Source: Lysobacterales bacterium | Lineage (GTDB): Bacteria; Pseudomonadota; Gammaproteobacteria; Xanthomonadales; SZUA-38 | Assembly (NCBI GenBank): GCA_028285525.1 | Contig: JANQOZ010000014.1 | Coordinates: 1 to 51,363 of the forward strand | Length of the DNA stretch: 51,363 bases | Direction of reading: 5' to 3' | Shown here: one piece after another, positions 17,897-27,224 of the stretch | How the letters are laid out: every line of letters starts with the position of its first letter | Position numbering within the stretch: position 1 is the first letter of the stretch | The notes under the pieces: model-generated | Database searches by the model: none | Seen by the model: only the letters and a program-made list of their open reading frames with translations | What the model was told of the DNA's origin: nothing | Position numbers and translations under genes: made by a program

Positions 17897-18039
17897 CCGG
17901 CAACTTTACCCCTTGACTGCGCGAACAGATAGCCACTCCAGGAATGCCGAAAATGCCTGTGGGCTCGGACGCTTGAATAATTCCGTCGGGCATATCACCA
18001 TCCTCTGATGGAAAATTTTTCCCGCGCCGTTAGCGGCCT

Positions 18040-19935
18040 TTGAACGACACCGCCAATGACAACGGCACGGCAGCCAAGCCGCCGGGACGGTTGATCGAGC
18101 AGGAGCACGACGACCAGCGGTCACCATCATCGGCGCAAGATCGTCAGGCGCCTCCCGCGGCCGCCGTGCTCCCCGATTGGCGAACCGACCTGCTCAAGCG
18201 GATTCGCGTTGTGCTTCTGGCGGTCTTGGCCGTCACGTCGGTCTTGATTTTTCTTTTCGAGGAAAGCCGCGGCTTTCGGACTCTCAGCGTGCTTCTGGGC
18301 ATCTCCATTCTGCCCGCGGGCTATTTCTCCAGCAGACTCTTTTCCTACCCGGTACGGGTCTGGACCATCCTGAGCCTGTCGCTGGCTGCGTCAATGGCGG
18401 CCTTATTTTTTGTCGGCGTTGCGGCCGGTCCCGCGCTTTGCGTCGCATTTTGCCTGGTTTTCTCGGCCCTGCTCCTGGGCAGAAAAGTGATGATCAGTCT
18501 TTTGCTGGGAACCATCGCCGTACTGTTTGCGTTTTTCCTGGCGCAATACCTCGGATTGTGGCAAGGGCCTGAAAACGTGAGCTACGCGGTTGGCGGACCG
18601 ATCCTCTGGGCTCGGGCGAGCATTCTGTCGGTTTTGTTCTGGGCCGGGATGGCGTTTTCGGTGTTTTTTGTGGTGAGCACGATCGAGAAATCGCTGTCCG
18701 GCCGGGATGCGGCGCTGCGGGAGCGAAATCAGGCGGTCAACCGACTGCGTGCCGAAATTCGCCAGCGCCAGGATGCCGAGCAGGCGTGGCGGGATGCGCA
18801 GGTCGTCGCCAGCCAGACCCAGAAACTGGACGCACTGGGACGGCTGGCCGCGGGGGTTGCCCACGACTTCAACAACGCGCTGCTGGTGATTCAGGGCTGG
18901 ACGGCCCTGCTGCGCAACGACAGCAGCGAGGAGTTTCGTGACAAGGCCATCGAGGCTATCGACAGCGCCACCGGTCAGGCGAAGCAGCTATCGGACAAGC
19001 TGCTGATTTTCGGGTGCCAGGAGGTCCGTTCGCCGAAGTATCTGCGGGCGTCCGAAGTTGTGGCGGATACCGCGGAGACGCTGAAGGCGCTCCTACCTGT
19101 CAGCACGACGATCAGCCTTGATCTCGACCCCGAGGCCGCGATCTACGTGGACGAAACCCAGCTCCGGCAGCTGCTCTACAACCTCGTGCTGAACTCCATC
19201 GACGCAATGCCCGACGGCGGCGAGATTCGACTTCGAACACGCTGTAACGGTCCGGTGGACGACACCCAGCCTGGGCGGGTGGTTGTCGAGGTTGAAGATA
19301 CCGGCACCGGGATGGACGCTGAGACGCGGGAGCAGATCTTCGATCCGTTTTTTACCACCAAGGGTGTTGGCAAAGGAACCGGTCTTGGTCTGTCCAGCGT
19401 GTTCGGCATCGTCGAGCAAAGTGATGGAACGATCGACGTCTGGAGTCAGCCGGGCGAAGGGACCCGATTCTCGATCAGCTTTCCCCGCGTTACGCTTGCG
19501 CCGGATTCCGTTCAGTCTTCCCCCGAGCCCGACCGCAGCGACGAGAACGACGCCGGAACTCTCACGGTGTCAGGTCAGCATGTTCTTGTTGTTGAGGATG
19601 ACCCGCTGGTTCGCCAGCTCGTCGTTTTTTCGCTGGCCAAGGGCGGTTTCCGCACGGTCGAGGCCGAGGACGGCGAAGCGGCGCTCAAGGCGCTCGAAGA
19701 GATGGATGCGCCGTTTGATCTTTTGTGCACCGATGCCGTGTTTCCCGGAACGCCGCTCGCAGACGTGCTCGAGGTCTTCGAAAGTCGCTGTCCCCAGGGA
19801 CGCGTGCTGATCTGCTCCGGCTATGTGCCCAGCGAACTGGCGATCGACGGGATCGAGTCCGGTCGCTACGGCTTTCTGGCCAAGCCGTTTACGGCGGAAA
19901 AGCTCCTCCAGAAGCTCGCGCTGGTTCAGCAGTAG
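18040..19935 (+). CDS. membrane hybrid histidine kinase with C-terminal receiver
   Basis: The 631-residue protein has about six membrane helices (residues 50-215), a short coiled-coil linker ([20 protein letters not shown]), the phospho-acceptor histidine His275 ([16 protein letters not shown]), and the ATPase motifs N box ([17 protein letters not shown]), G1 (VEDTGTGMD) and G2 ([10 protein letters not shown]). A receiver with Asp565 (LCTDAVFPG) and the conserved lysine in AKPFT closes the protein. It should sense a membrane or small hydrophobic signal and phosphorylate its own receiver, and perhaps a separate regulator. The start is uncertain: TTG 18040 is the earliest option, and the true start may lie among later TTG/GTG codons. 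No output regulator is adjacent. Confidence 0.92.
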   Translation: MNDTANDNGTAAKPPGRLIEQEHDDQRSPSSAQDRQAPPAAAVLPDWRTDLLKRIRVVLLAVLAVTSVLIFLFEESRGFRTLSVLLGISILPAGYFSSRLFSYPVRVWTILSLSLAASMAALFFVGVAAGPALCVAFCLVFSALLLGRKVMISLLLGTIAVLFAFFLAQYLGLWQGPENVSYAVGGPILWARASILSVLFWAGMAFSVFFVVSTIEKSLSGRDAALRERNQAVNRLRAEIRQRQDAEQAWRDAQVVASQTQKLDALGRLAAGVAHDFNNALLVIQGWTALLRNDSSEEFRDKAIEAIDSATGQAKQLSDKLLIFGCQEVRSPKYLRASEVVADTAETLKALLPVSTTISLDLDPEAAIYVDETQLRQLLYNLVLNSIDAMPDGGEIRLRTRCNGPVDDTQPGRVVVEVEDTGTGMDAETREQIFDPFFTTKGVGKGTGLGLSSVFGIVEQSDGTIDVWSQPGEGTRFSISFPRVTLAPDSVQSSPEPDRSDENDAGTLTVSGQHVLVVEDDPLVRQLVVFSLAKGGFRTVEAEDGEAALKALEEMDAPFDLLCTDAVFPGTPLADVLEVFESRCPQGRVLICSGYVPSELAIDGIESGRYGFLAKPFTAEKLLQKLALVQQ

Positions 19936-20071
19936 CGCTCCGGTTAACGGTGAGGATGGGGTACAGTGGCCCCTCCCTGAATCCCGGTATACCGATCGAC
20001 CATGCGTCCAGCGTCTTCTTTACCCCGCCGTCTTGGTTACGGGCTTTACCATGAGCCGATGAGCGACTGAC

Positions 20072-21466
20072 ATGTTGCGAGCGACCGGCAGCATCCTTTC
20101 CAACCGGCTCCAGCGATGGATTCCTGAACCGTTTGTGTTCGCGATCATCCTGACCCTGCTGGTCGCGGGTCTGGCGCTGGTTTTTACCGACCGCGGGATC
20201 AACGCGGTGGTCGACGACTGGTACCGCGGATTCTGGACACTGCTGGAATTTGGGATGCAGATGGTTCTGATCCTGGTGACCGGCTACGCCATTGCCCTCT
20301 CGCCGTTCATCGCTCACCTGATCAATCGGCTGGCCAAGCTCGCCGCAACGCCCGGCGCGGTTTATGTACTGGTCGTGGTCGTGGGCGGGCTGTTTGGACT
20401 GGTCAGCTGGGGCTGGGCCGTGCTGACGGCGGTGCTGGCTCGCGAACTCGCCCGGCGCGTTGAAGGGCTCGACTACTCGTATCTGGTGGCCTGTGTTTAT
20501 CTTGCGGGGCAGCCGTGGGTCGGCGGCCTGTCCAGCTCCATTCCGCTGCTGTTGAACACCGAAGGCAATTTCCTGCTCGAGACCGGCGTGCTGTCGGAGC
20601 AGATTCCGATCGCGGCGACGCTCGGCAGTCCGCTCAACTGGTTCTATATCGCCCATCATTTTCTGGCCGTGCCGCTGCTGATGTGGCTGATGCGACCTCA
20701 CGTACACTCCAGCCGTTCCATGCGCGAGCTGGCGGATCCGGCCTATGAGGAGCACGGCACGGTGGCCGAGGAAGCCGCCACCCACGTGCTGACCGGCAGA
20801 TCGATTTCAGACCGCTTGAACAACACGATCTGGCTGCAGTTGATTATTGCGCTCGCCGCGTTGAGCTTTGTGGTCCGGCATTTCGCCCGTAACGGATTTG
20901 ATATCGATCTCAACATTATGATCTTTATCTTTCTGGCTGTCGGTCTGCTGACTCACGGGACGCCCATGCGCTACGTCATCGCCATGAAGCGGGCGTGCGC
21001 GAACGTCTCCGGCATTGTCTTCCAGTATCCGTTTTATGCCGGGATCATGGGCATCATGATGTTCAGCAGTCTCGGAACGCAGATCGCCGCCTGGATGTCC
21101 GAGGGCGCAACGGTCGCCACCCTGCCGTTCATCGGCCTGCTGAGCGGTGCGGTCGTCAATTTTGCGATCCCCTCAGCGGGAGGAGAATGGGCCGTCATCG
21201 GACCTGCGTTTACCGAGGCGGCGACGAGCCTCGCCGCGACGCTGCCGGAGGAGCAGGCCCAGGCATTTATCGCCAGAGTCGCTTTGGCGGTGGCCTACGG
21301 TGAGACGTCAACCAACCTGCTGCAGCCCTTCTTTCTGCTGGTGATTCTGCCCGTAATGGGGGCAGGGGTCCGGATCCAGGCGCGCGACGTCATGGGTTAC
21401 CTGGTGCTGCCGTTTCTCTATATCTTTACGACTTCCTCGCTGCTGGTGACGTTTGTTCCGCTTTGA
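20072..21466 (+). CDS. atoE: short-chain fatty acid carrier, AtoE family
   Basis: The 464-residue protein is an integral membrane protein with about 11 hydrophobic segments. It carries wording typical of the AtoE / TIGR00366 family: RWIPEPFVFAIILTLLV at the start, GFWTLLEFGMQMVLILVTGYAIA, GGLFGLVSWGWAVL, and FAIPSAGGEWAVIGP. Family members are thought to bring in short-chain fatty acids such as acetoacetate or butyrate. No acetoacetate-CoA transferase or thiolase gene is adjacent, so the physiological substrate is inferred only from the family. It lies 136 bp after the hybrid kinase on the same strand. Confidence 0.9.
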   Translation: MLRATGSILSNRLQRWIPEPFVFAIILTLLVAGLALVFTDRGINAVVDDWYRGFWTLLEFGMQMVLILVTGYAIALSPFIAHLINRLAKLAATPGAVYVLVVVVGGLFGLVSWGWAVLTAVLARELARRVEGLDYSYLVACVYLAGQPWVGGLSSSIPLLLNTEGNFLLETGVLSEQIPIAATLGSPLNWFYIAHHFLAVPLLMWLMRPHVHSSRSMRELADPAYEEHGTVAEEAATHVLTGRSISDRLNNTIWLQLIIALAALSFVVRHFARNGFDIDLNIMIFIFLAVGLLTHGTPMRYVIAMKRACANVSGIVFQYPFYAGIMGIMMFSSLGTQIAAWMSEGATVATLPFIGLLSGAVVNFAIPSAGGEWAVIGPAFTEAATSLAATLPEEQAQAFIARVALAVAYGETSTNLLQPFFLLVILPVMGAGVRIQARDVMGYLVLPFLYIFTTSSLLVTFVPL

Positions 21467-21561
21467 CTGCGTCTGGACTGATTGATCGGGCGTTCCGGCG
21501 CCGTTAGGCTCAGCCCCAGAAGATAAGCGCGGCAATCGCGTGTGCGACAGGAGGGAATCCC

Positions 21562-22221
21562 ATGACAACAGTACTGGTCACCGGCGCCAACCGCGGCATC
21601 GGGCTGGAGATCTGCCGACAGCTTGCGGCTCGCGGCGACAGCGTCATCGGCGTTTGCCGAAACGCGAACCGGGAACTTGGGGCTGCGGGGGCGGAGGTAC
21701 TCCAGGGGATTGACGTCTCCAGCGCCGACGACATTGCCGAGCTTGCACGATCACTCGGCGGACGGCGCATCGACTGGCTGATCAACAACGCCGGCATCCT
21801 GCGCGGCGATCATTTCGACAATCTCGACTACGACTCCATGCTCGAGCAGTTTCAGGTCAATGCTCTGGGGCCGCTTCGCGTCACCCGGGCCCTCGCAGGC
21901 AATCTTGGCGAGGGCGCAAAGGTCGGGATCGTCTCCAGCCGTGTCGGTTCGGTTGAGGATAACGGGAGCGGCAACAACTACGGCTATCGCTGCTCCAAGG
22001 CGGCGGTCAACATGGTTGGCAAAAACCTGAGCCACGATCTTGCCCGCCGCGGGATCGCGGTGGCGCTGCTCCATCCGGGGCTGGTGGCTACCGAGATGAC
22101 CGGGTTGCGAGGCATCGAACCGGCACAGGCTGCGGCAGGACTCATCGAGCGGATGGACGAGCTGTCCATGGACAACACCGGGACCTTTTGGCACGCCGAG
22201 GGCTACGAGCTTCCCTGGTAG
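21562..22221 (+). CDS. short-chain dehydrogenase/reductase (CsgA-like)
   Basis: The 219-residue protein is a classical SDR. It has the coenzyme motif TGANRGIG (residues 7-14), NNAG (70s), a catalytic serine in VSSRVGS, and YRCSK as the YxxxK pair. Length and the motif DWLINNAGIL fit the C-factor/CsgA-like subgroup. It should oxidise or reduce an unknown small alcohol or ketone with NAD(P)(H) in the cytoplasm. The start is clear: AGGAGGG lies eight bases upstream of ATG 21562. It converges with the LysR regulator 32 bp away. Confidence 0.92.
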   Translation: MTTVLVTGANRGIGLEICRQLAARGDSVIGVCRNANRELGAAGAEVLQGIDVSSADDIAELARSLGGRRIDWLINNAGILRGDHFDNLDYDSMLEQFQVNALGPLRVTRALAGNLGEGAKVGIVSSRVGSVEDNGSGNNYGYRCSKAAVNMVGKNLSHDLARRGIAVALLHPGLVATEMTGLRGIEPAQAAAGLIERMDELSMDNTGTFWHAEGYELPW

Positions 22222-22253
22222 GTGGCCCGGGCCGGCGCTTTGATCATAGCGGC

Positions 22254-23165
22254 TTACCGCCTGCCGGACGGGCCTCCGGTCTGTCTATCCCCAAAACCCG
22301 CTACCCAATCGACAAAAGCCGTTGCTTTTGCCGGCGGCCGCCGACCGGCGGGATAGATCGCCCAAACCCCCGTGGGAGGCAGCGTCCATCCCTTGAGCAC
22401 CTGTCGAACCTGGCCGCTGGCGAGTTCAGCCTCCATCATGCGGGATGACACGACGCCGTAGCCGAGACCCGCCATGATCGCCGCGCGCAGCGCCTCCGCC
22501 GCGCTGACGCGTATGCCGCTGTTCAGCAGCACCGTGCTGGTCTTTTTGCCTCGTCGAAAGGACCACTGGGTCGGGCCCTGAAAGCCCGTGTAGGTGATCA
22601 CCCGAAAGCCTGCGAGATCGGCTGGTTTCCTGGGCTCACCGTGCTTCTGGATGTAGGCCGGGGAGCCGACAACCAATCGGTGTGAGGTGTCGATCCGGCG
22701 GGCCACGAGAGAAGAGTCTTTCATCTCCCCGGCCCGGATCCCGACATCAACGCCTTCCTCTACCAGATTGATCAAACGATCATCCAGCACAAAGTCGATG
22801 CTGAGCTTCGGGTGAGCGTCCGTGAATTCCGCCAACCGGGGAATGATCTGCGAACTGGCGTAGACCGGCGGTGCAGAAATTCGAAGGCGTCCTGTCAGGG
22901 CGGTACTTTCATCCCGGGCCGCCCTCTCCGCTTCATCCACTTCGTCCAGCACGCGCCGCGCCCGCTCATAAAACCGAGCCCCCGCGTGCGTCAGGCTGTG
23001 CGATCGGGTCGTCCTTACCAGCAGCTTGACGCCTAGGTGGTCTTCCAGCGCGGCTATCGCCTTGGATACCGCCGGCTGACCTACGTCGAGGAGCTTGGCG
23101 GCAGCGGAAAACGAGCCGGTGTCCACAACCGATACGAACTGCCGCATGGCAAGCAGCTGATCCAT
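22254..23165 (-). CDS. LysR family transcriptional regulator
   Basis: The 303-residue protein starts with a LysR winged helix-turn-helix (MDQLLAMRQFVSVVDTGSFSAAAKLLDVGQPAVSKAIAALEDHLGVKLLVRTTRS). The two-lobed effector domain typical of the DsdA/CrgA-like branch follows (LRISAPPVYASSQIIPRLAEF, DRLINLVEEGVDVGIRAG). The gene is divergent from the AhpD-like gene at 23277, so that gene and the one overlapping it are the likely targets. A perfect ATTCT-N5-AGAAT palindrome lies five bases upstream of its start codon, consistent with autoregulation. Confidence 0.94.
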   Translation of the reverse strand: MDQLLAMRQFVSVVDTGSFSAAAKLLDVGQPAVSKAIAALEDHLGVKLLVRTTRSHSLTHAGARFYERARRVLDEVDEAERAARDESTALTGRLRISAPPVYASSQIIPRLAEFTDAHPKLSIDFVLDDRLINLVEEGVDVGIRAGEMKDSSLVARRIDTSHRLVVGSPAYIQKHGEPRKPADLAGFRVITYTGFQGPTQWSFRRGKKTSTVLLNSGIRVSAAEALRAAIMAGLGYGVVSSRMMEAELASGQVRQVLKGWTLPPTGVWAIYPAGRRPPAKATAFVDWVAGFGDRQTGGPSGRR

Positions 23166-23169
23166 TTAT

Positions 23170-23184
23170 ATTCTCAAAAAGAAT
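23170..23184. promoter_or_regulatory. LysR-type palindrome between the regulator and the AhpD-like gene
   Basis: A perfect inverted repeat, ATTCT-CAAAA-AGAAT, lies immediately upstream of the LysR start codon and about 95 bp upstream of the divergent AhpD-like gene. The spacing and dyad fit a LysR regulator's T-N11-A type site. The surrounding AT-rich sequence (AATAAATGATATCAGTATTAA) is where the two promoters should overlap. Confidence 0.55.
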
Positions 23185-23276
23185 AAATGATATCAGTATT
23201 AACCTACTTCTGAATAACCGCGGAGAAGGGCAGGATAGCTCGCGACAACAACCGATGACTCAGAAGGAACGCAACG

Positions 23277-23870
23277 ATGTCCCAATTCACGATTCACGAT
23301 CAGTCCACGGCCCCGGAGGGGTCACGCCAGCTGCTGACCCAGACTGAAGCAAGCTGGGGTTTTATTCCGAAGCTGCACGGCGTCCTGGCCGAGAGCCCCG
23401 TAGCGCTCGAAGCCTACGACACCCTCTTCGGCCTGGTGGCCCGTGGCTCTCTCTCACCCGTTGAGCAGCAGGTGGTCTTTCAGACCGCCAACGTATTTCA
23501 TGGCTGTGAGTACTGCACCGCCGGTCATACCTTCCTGTCACGACAGGTGGGTGTTCCGGAGCAGGTCATTTCGGCACTTCGCGAGTCGAAGCCAATCGAT
23601 GACGCCCGCCTGCAGGCGCTGCGTGCGTTTACCGAAACGGTTCTGGAAGACCGTGGGGTCGCTGGGGACGAGGCGGTAAACCGCTTTTTGTCTGCGGGTT
23701 TTACCAAGGCCCAGCTGCTCGAAGTGGTCATCATCGTGGCTACCAAAACGATATCTAACTACACCAACCACCTTACTCACATGCCGCTTGAAGACTTCAT
23801 GTATGCCGAGGAACTTCGGTGGCACGATCCGCTGGGCAGAACGCCTCGCCAGCAGGCGGAGCCCGCGTGA
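23277..23870 (+). CDS. carboxymuconolactone decarboxylase / AhpD-like protein
   Basis: The 197-residue protein has the AhpD-like redox site HGCEYCTAGH (about residues 79-88), with the CxxC pair and following histidine of alkylhydroperoxidase-like members. It also has the helix-rich wording of the CMD family (ARGSLSPVEQQVVFQTANVFHG). It could act as a thiol-dependent peroxidase partner or, in the broader family, something not yet assigned. AAGGAACG precedes the ATG. Its stop overlaps the start of the next gene by one base (TGATG), so the two are translationally coupled. A divergent LysR regulator probably controls both. Confidence 0.88.
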   Translation: MSQFTIHDQSTAPEGSRQLLTQTEASWGFIPKLHGVLAESPVALEAYDTLFGLVARGSLSPVEQQVVFQTANVFHGCEYCTAGHTFLSRQVGVPEQVISALRESKPIDDARLQALRAFTETVLEDRGVAGDEAVNRFLSAGFTKAQLLEVVIIVATKTISNYTNHLTHMPLEDFMYAEELRWHDPLGRTPRQQAEPA

Positions 23871-24745
23871 TGGCGCACCTCGCCGTCCTCGGACTGGGCG
23901 CTATGGGTTCGCGAATGGCGCAGCGACTGCTTACGGCTGGCTACACCGTAACGGTTTGGAATCGAAATCCCGCACGGGTGCGTGAGTTAGAAGAGCATGG
24001 TGCGCTACCGGCGCCCTCTCCCGCCGCGGCCGTGGAGAACGTTGAGGGCGCCTTCTCGGTATTACGCGATGACGAGGCCTCCCGCAGCGTGTGGCTGGAT
24101 CCAGAAGTGGGTGCGCTCTCGGCGCTCAGGCCAGACGCATGGGCGGTGGAGTCTTCAACGCTCTCGGTCGACTGGGTCAGAACGCTCGCCGCTGCAGCGG
24201 CGAGCCAAGGCCGGGCCTTTGTTGATGCGCCGGTTCTCGGTTCGCGTCCGCAGGCGGAGGCCGGTCAGCTGGTGCATCTCCTGGGTGGATCCGACGCGGC
24301 GGTGGCGAGGGTAACGCCGATTCTCGCTGAGCTTGGGCATGCGCAGCACCACGCGGGCCCCGCCGGCTGCGGCGCGGCGCTGAAGCTGCTGGCCAATACG
24401 TTGTTTGGTATCCAGGTCGCCGCCGTTGCGGAGCTGATTACCCATAGCCGTACGCTGGGGCTCGATGCGGGCAACGCCATGGCGCAGCTTGCTGAAACGG
24501 TGATCCTCAGCCCCGCAGCGAAAGCCGCAGCGGGTCTGATGCTGGCAGACCAGCATGATCCAATGTTTCCGGTTGAGCTGGTTGCCAAAGACTTTGCCTA
24601 TGCAATCGGTGACCGGTCGGCTTCACTACCGGTCAGCAGTGCCGCTGCTGAGGTTTTTCGCGAGGCGATCAGCGCCGGCCTGGGACGCTCACATCTGACC
24701 GTGGTTGAAAGACTTTACGGTGATAAGAGGCCCGAAGCTCAGTAG
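23870..24745 (+). CDS. NAD(P)-dependent beta-hydroxyacid dehydrogenase-family oxidoreductase
   Basis: The 291-residue protein has the dinucleotide motif GLGAMGSRMAQRLL near the start and the VWNRNP segment that favours NADP(H). A substrate-binding phrase (FVDAPVLGSRPQAEAGQL) and the catalytic-lysine helix region (GPAGCGAALKLLANTLF) also fit the 3-hydroxyisobutyrate / GLYR-type family. I chose the ATG at 23870 because it overlaps the AhpD-like stop codon; an in-frame ATG at 23819 lies within that gene. It would reduce or oxidise a small hydroxy acid or semialdehyde in the cytoplasm. Its end overlaps the convergent D-2-hydroxyacid dehydrogenase-like gene by seven bases. Confidence 0.9.
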   Translation: MAHLAVLGLGAMGSRMAQRLLTAGYTVTVWNRNPARVRELEEHGALPAPSPAAAVENVEGAFSVLRDDEASRSVWLDPEVGALSALRPDAWAVESSTLSVDWVRTLAAAAASQGRAFVDAPVLGSRPQAEAGQLVHLLGGSDAAVARVTPILAELGHAQHHAGPAGCGAALKLLANTLFGIQVAAVAELITHSRTLGLDAGNAMAQLAETVILSPAAKAAAGLMLADQHDPMFPVELVAKDFAYAIGDRSASLPVSSAAAEVFREAISAGLGRSHLTVVERLYGDKRPEAQ

Positions 24746-25836
24746 CCGAGCTTCGGGTCAACCACGTTGAGCAGCGCGTCGCCGGCAGCAAAACGCCGCA
24801 GATTTTCCTTGAGCAGAATCATGTGTCGCGACAGGCTACCGCCGCGCGCCGCGACGTGTGGCGTGATCAGCACGTTCTCCATCTGCCAGAGCGGATGGCC
24901 AGGCGGCAGCGGTTCGGGGTCCGTGACGTCCAGCGCAGCGCCGGCCACCTGGCCGCTTTGCAGCGCCGCCAGCAGGTCATCCATATCCACAACCGGGCCC
25001 CGGCCAACGTTTACGAGCTGGGTGCCGGTTTTTGCTGCGCCGAAAAAGTCCCGATCCAGCAGACCTCGGGTGTCTGGCGTCAAGGGCAGGGTGACCACAA
25101 TAAAGTCCGCCTCACCCGCGAGTTTCGGGAGCTCGTCAGAAAGGCCGACATAGTCCAGATAGTCAGGCCCTTCCCGAGAGCTGCGGCGGGTACCGATGAC
25201 GCGCATGTCCAGCGCCGCTGCCCGCTTTGCCACCTCCATACCGATGCCGCCCAGGCCCACAACCAGCATGGTCTTTCCGGCGATCGACTGCATGCGTTCG
25301 CTGACGGGAGAGCGTTTCTGCCACTGACCCGTGGTCATCTGTTTGGTGAAGTAGGGCAACTGTCTGGCGAGGCTCAAGGTCAGCGCAATCGCGTGTTCGG
25401 CCAGCACCGGCGACGACATCTTTTGCATGTTGGTCAGCACCACCGACCCGTCAGCGATGGGCCCGGCGGACACGCAGCGCTCAGCGCCTGCGCTGAGTAT
25501 CTGCACCCACGAGGCTCTTTCGGCCGCCTCGATCAACGATTCAGAACACCAGCCGATAATTGCGTCGGCGCCGCGTGCCTTATCGACAGCTTCGCTCTCG
25601 GTGACGGCGAGCACCACCTCAACGCCGGGCAAAACGCCCTCGACCTCGCTGCGCGGCAGCCCGATGTCCCGCACGATGACCTTCCGAGGCTGGCGCCAGC
25701 CAGGCAGCTCGCGCAGCGCAACGGTGCCTGCCTCGACGCCGGTTTGCTCTATGAGTTCCTGAATATTGGTTTGGGCGCTCGCGGCGCTGGCCAGGCTCAA
25801 GCCAGCCGTCAGAGTGAGTAGTTGCCGAAGGTTCAT
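24739..25836 (-). CDS. exported D-2-hydroxyacid dehydrogenase-like protein
   Basis: The 365-residue protein is clearly of the D-isomer 2-hydroxyacid dehydrogenase family. It has the nucleotide motif VVGLGGIGMEVAKRA, the catalytic arginine in NVGRGPVV, the glutamate in TDPEPLPPGHPLW, and the histidine in ITPHVAARGG. Unusually, it begins with a textbook Sec signal peptide (MNLRQLLTLTAGLSLASAASAQ, cleavage near residue 21), so it appears to be sent to the periplasm, where NAD(H) is normally absent. GGAGTCC upstream supports the ATG at 25836. It overlaps the end of the convergent dehydrogenase gene. Confidence 0.88.
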   Translation of the reverse strand: MNLRQLLTLTAGLSLASAASAQTNIQELIEQTGVEAGTVALRELPGWRQPRKVIVRDIGLPRSEVEGVLPGVEVVLAVTESEAVDKARGADAIIGWCSESLIEAAERASWVQILSAGAERCVSAGPIADGSVVLTNMQKMSSPVLAEHAIALTLSLARQLPYFTKQMTTGQWQKRSPVSERMQSIAGKTMLVVGLGGIGMEVAKRAAALDMRVIGTRRSSREGPDYLDYVGLSDELPKLAGEADFIVVTLPLTPDTRGLLDRDFFGAAKTGTQLVNVGRGPVVDMDDLLAALQSGQVAGAALDVTDPEPLPPGHPLWQMENVLITPHVAARGGSLSRHMILLKENLRRFAAGDALLNVVDPKLGY

Positions 25837-26001
25837 GCGGGACTCCTTGGTAGATGCGTATGATCACCGTCACCGCGGAAAGAATGCAACCGCGTTCCGC
25901 CCGGCGCTGTACTATGCTCAGCGCAGACTCGAATAAATCCGGGTCGAGAACATCAACCAAACAACTTCGGGGGCAGGGCGATCAAGGGTGACCTCAGAAA
26001 A

Positions 26002-26766
26002 ATGACGGCAAGCCTCGACGGCGTGGTGAGCTACCGTCTGCCGCTCGGCGACACGCGGATCGATCTGAACCCGCGCATCGGTCAGCCGATTTCACTGCGT
26101 TTTTCCGGGACTATTCACTGCATCAAATGTGGTCGGGAGACCAAAAAATCGTTTGGCCAGGGTTTTTGTTTCCCTTGCTTTCGCAGCGCGCCGGAGGCCA
26201 GCGAGTGCATCCTGCGGCCCGAGCTGTGTCGGGCTCACGAAGGTGAGGCGCGCGACATGGAGTGGGCCAGGAGCCACTGCCTGAAAGAGCATGTGGTGTA
26301 CCTGGCGAAGAGTTCGGCCGTGAAGGTCGGCATCACGCGGAACACGCAAATTCCGACGCGGTGGATTGATCAGGGCGCGTCGGAAGCCATCGTGTTTGCC
26401 CGCACGCCGAATCGGTATACCGCCGGGCTGCTGGAGGTTGCGATGAAGGCCCACCTCACCGACCGGACCAACTGGCGGCGGATGCTCAAGAACGAAATCT
26501 GCGACGACGACCTGCTGGCGTTTAAGCGTCAGCTGCGTGCTGAGCTCGATGATGACCTGAGCGAGTATATCGACGAGGACACAACGCTTTGGCGCATCGA
26601 CTACCCGGTTCAGGCGTTCCCGGAGAAGGTCAAAAGCGTTGGCTTCGACAAGCAGCCCGAAATCGACGGCATGCTGATGGGGATCAAAGGCCAGTACCTG
26701 CTGCTGGATAGCGATCGAGTCCTCAACATTCGGAAGCACACGGGCTACGAAGTTGAGGTGACCTGA
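26002..26766 (+). CDS. DUF2797 family protein
   Basis: The 254-residue protein matches DUF2797. It has an N-terminal zinc-binding-like set (CIKCG ... CFPCF, with further C and H in ECILRPELCRAHEGEARD), then a GIY-YIG-like segment VVYLAKSSAVKVGITR and TRWIDQGASEAIVFA. The family is uncharacterised; the GIY-YIG resemblance hints at nucleic-acid binding, but no activity is established. The gene is divergent from the exported dehydrogenase and converges with the hydrogenase protease, whose end it overlaps by 22 bases. It is not obviously linked to the hydrogenase operon. Confidence 0.88.
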   Translation: MTASLDGVVSYRLPLGDTRIDLNPRIGQPISLRFSGTIHCIKCGRETKKSFGQGFCFPCFRSAPEASECILRPELCRAHEGEARDMEWARSHCLKEHVVYLAKSSAVKVGITRNTQIPTRWIDQGASEAIVFARTPNRYTAGLLEVAMKAHLTDRTNWRRMLKNEICDDDLLAFKRQLRAELDDDLSEYIDEDTTLWRIDYPVQAFPEKVKSVGFDKQPEIDGMLMGIKGQYLLLDSDRVLNIRKHTGYEVEVT

Positions 26767-27224
26767 TCCAGAATCTCCCGGGCGACCTGGATCGTTGCGG
26801 CAGTCGCAGCCTCGGAGAGCTCGTCCCCAGCCCGGAAATCAGTGCCCTCAATTCCGAAGACCTGGAGCTGCGTGGGTACCTGTCCGAGTATCCGAGCCAT
26901 CTGGATGGCCTCTGCCAATCCGAAGGCGTGACACGAGCAGCGCAAAGGGCTTGGCGCCGGAAAACAGCCGTTATGGATACGGTGGATGGTGCCCGGCCTG
27001 CTGCCGGAGCTGGCGGCGTCGATCACGGTCACCTGTTGCCATCCTCGCCATAGGTCCATCAGCCGGGTTCCCTCGCCGCTGGAGATTCGGAACTGCACCT
27101 GTGCATCTTCGATCTCTGCCACGTCCGACTGCAGCAGGCGGATGACCTCCGGTCCAACGCCATCGTCGCCGCGCCAGCGGTTGCCAACGCCGATAATCAA
27201 ATGATCAGGGTGTTCAGACGTCAT
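26745..27224 (-). CDS. [NiFe] hydrogenase maturation protease
   Basis: The 159-residue protein matches the HycI/HyaD protease family. It has [17 protein letters not shown] (nickel-sensing Asp/Glu at the start), [15 protein letters not shown] with the second metal-binding aspartate, and [14 protein letters not shown] with the conserved histidine. It removes a C-terminal peptide from the hydrogenase large subunit after nickel insertion. I chose ATG 27224 because it overlaps the large-subunit stop as ATGA; the longer frame to 27272 is inside that gene. It is the last gene of the hydrogenase operon. The accessory genes hypA-F are not in the window. Confidence 0.92.
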   Translation of the reverse strand: MTSEHPDHLIIGVGNRWRGDDGVGPEVIRLLQSDVAEIEDAQVQFRISSGEGTRLMDLWRGWQQVTVIDAASSGSRPGTIHRIHNGCFPAPSPLRCSCHAFGLAEAIQMARILGQVPTQLQVFGIEGTDFRAGDELSEAATAATIQVAREILDQVTSTS

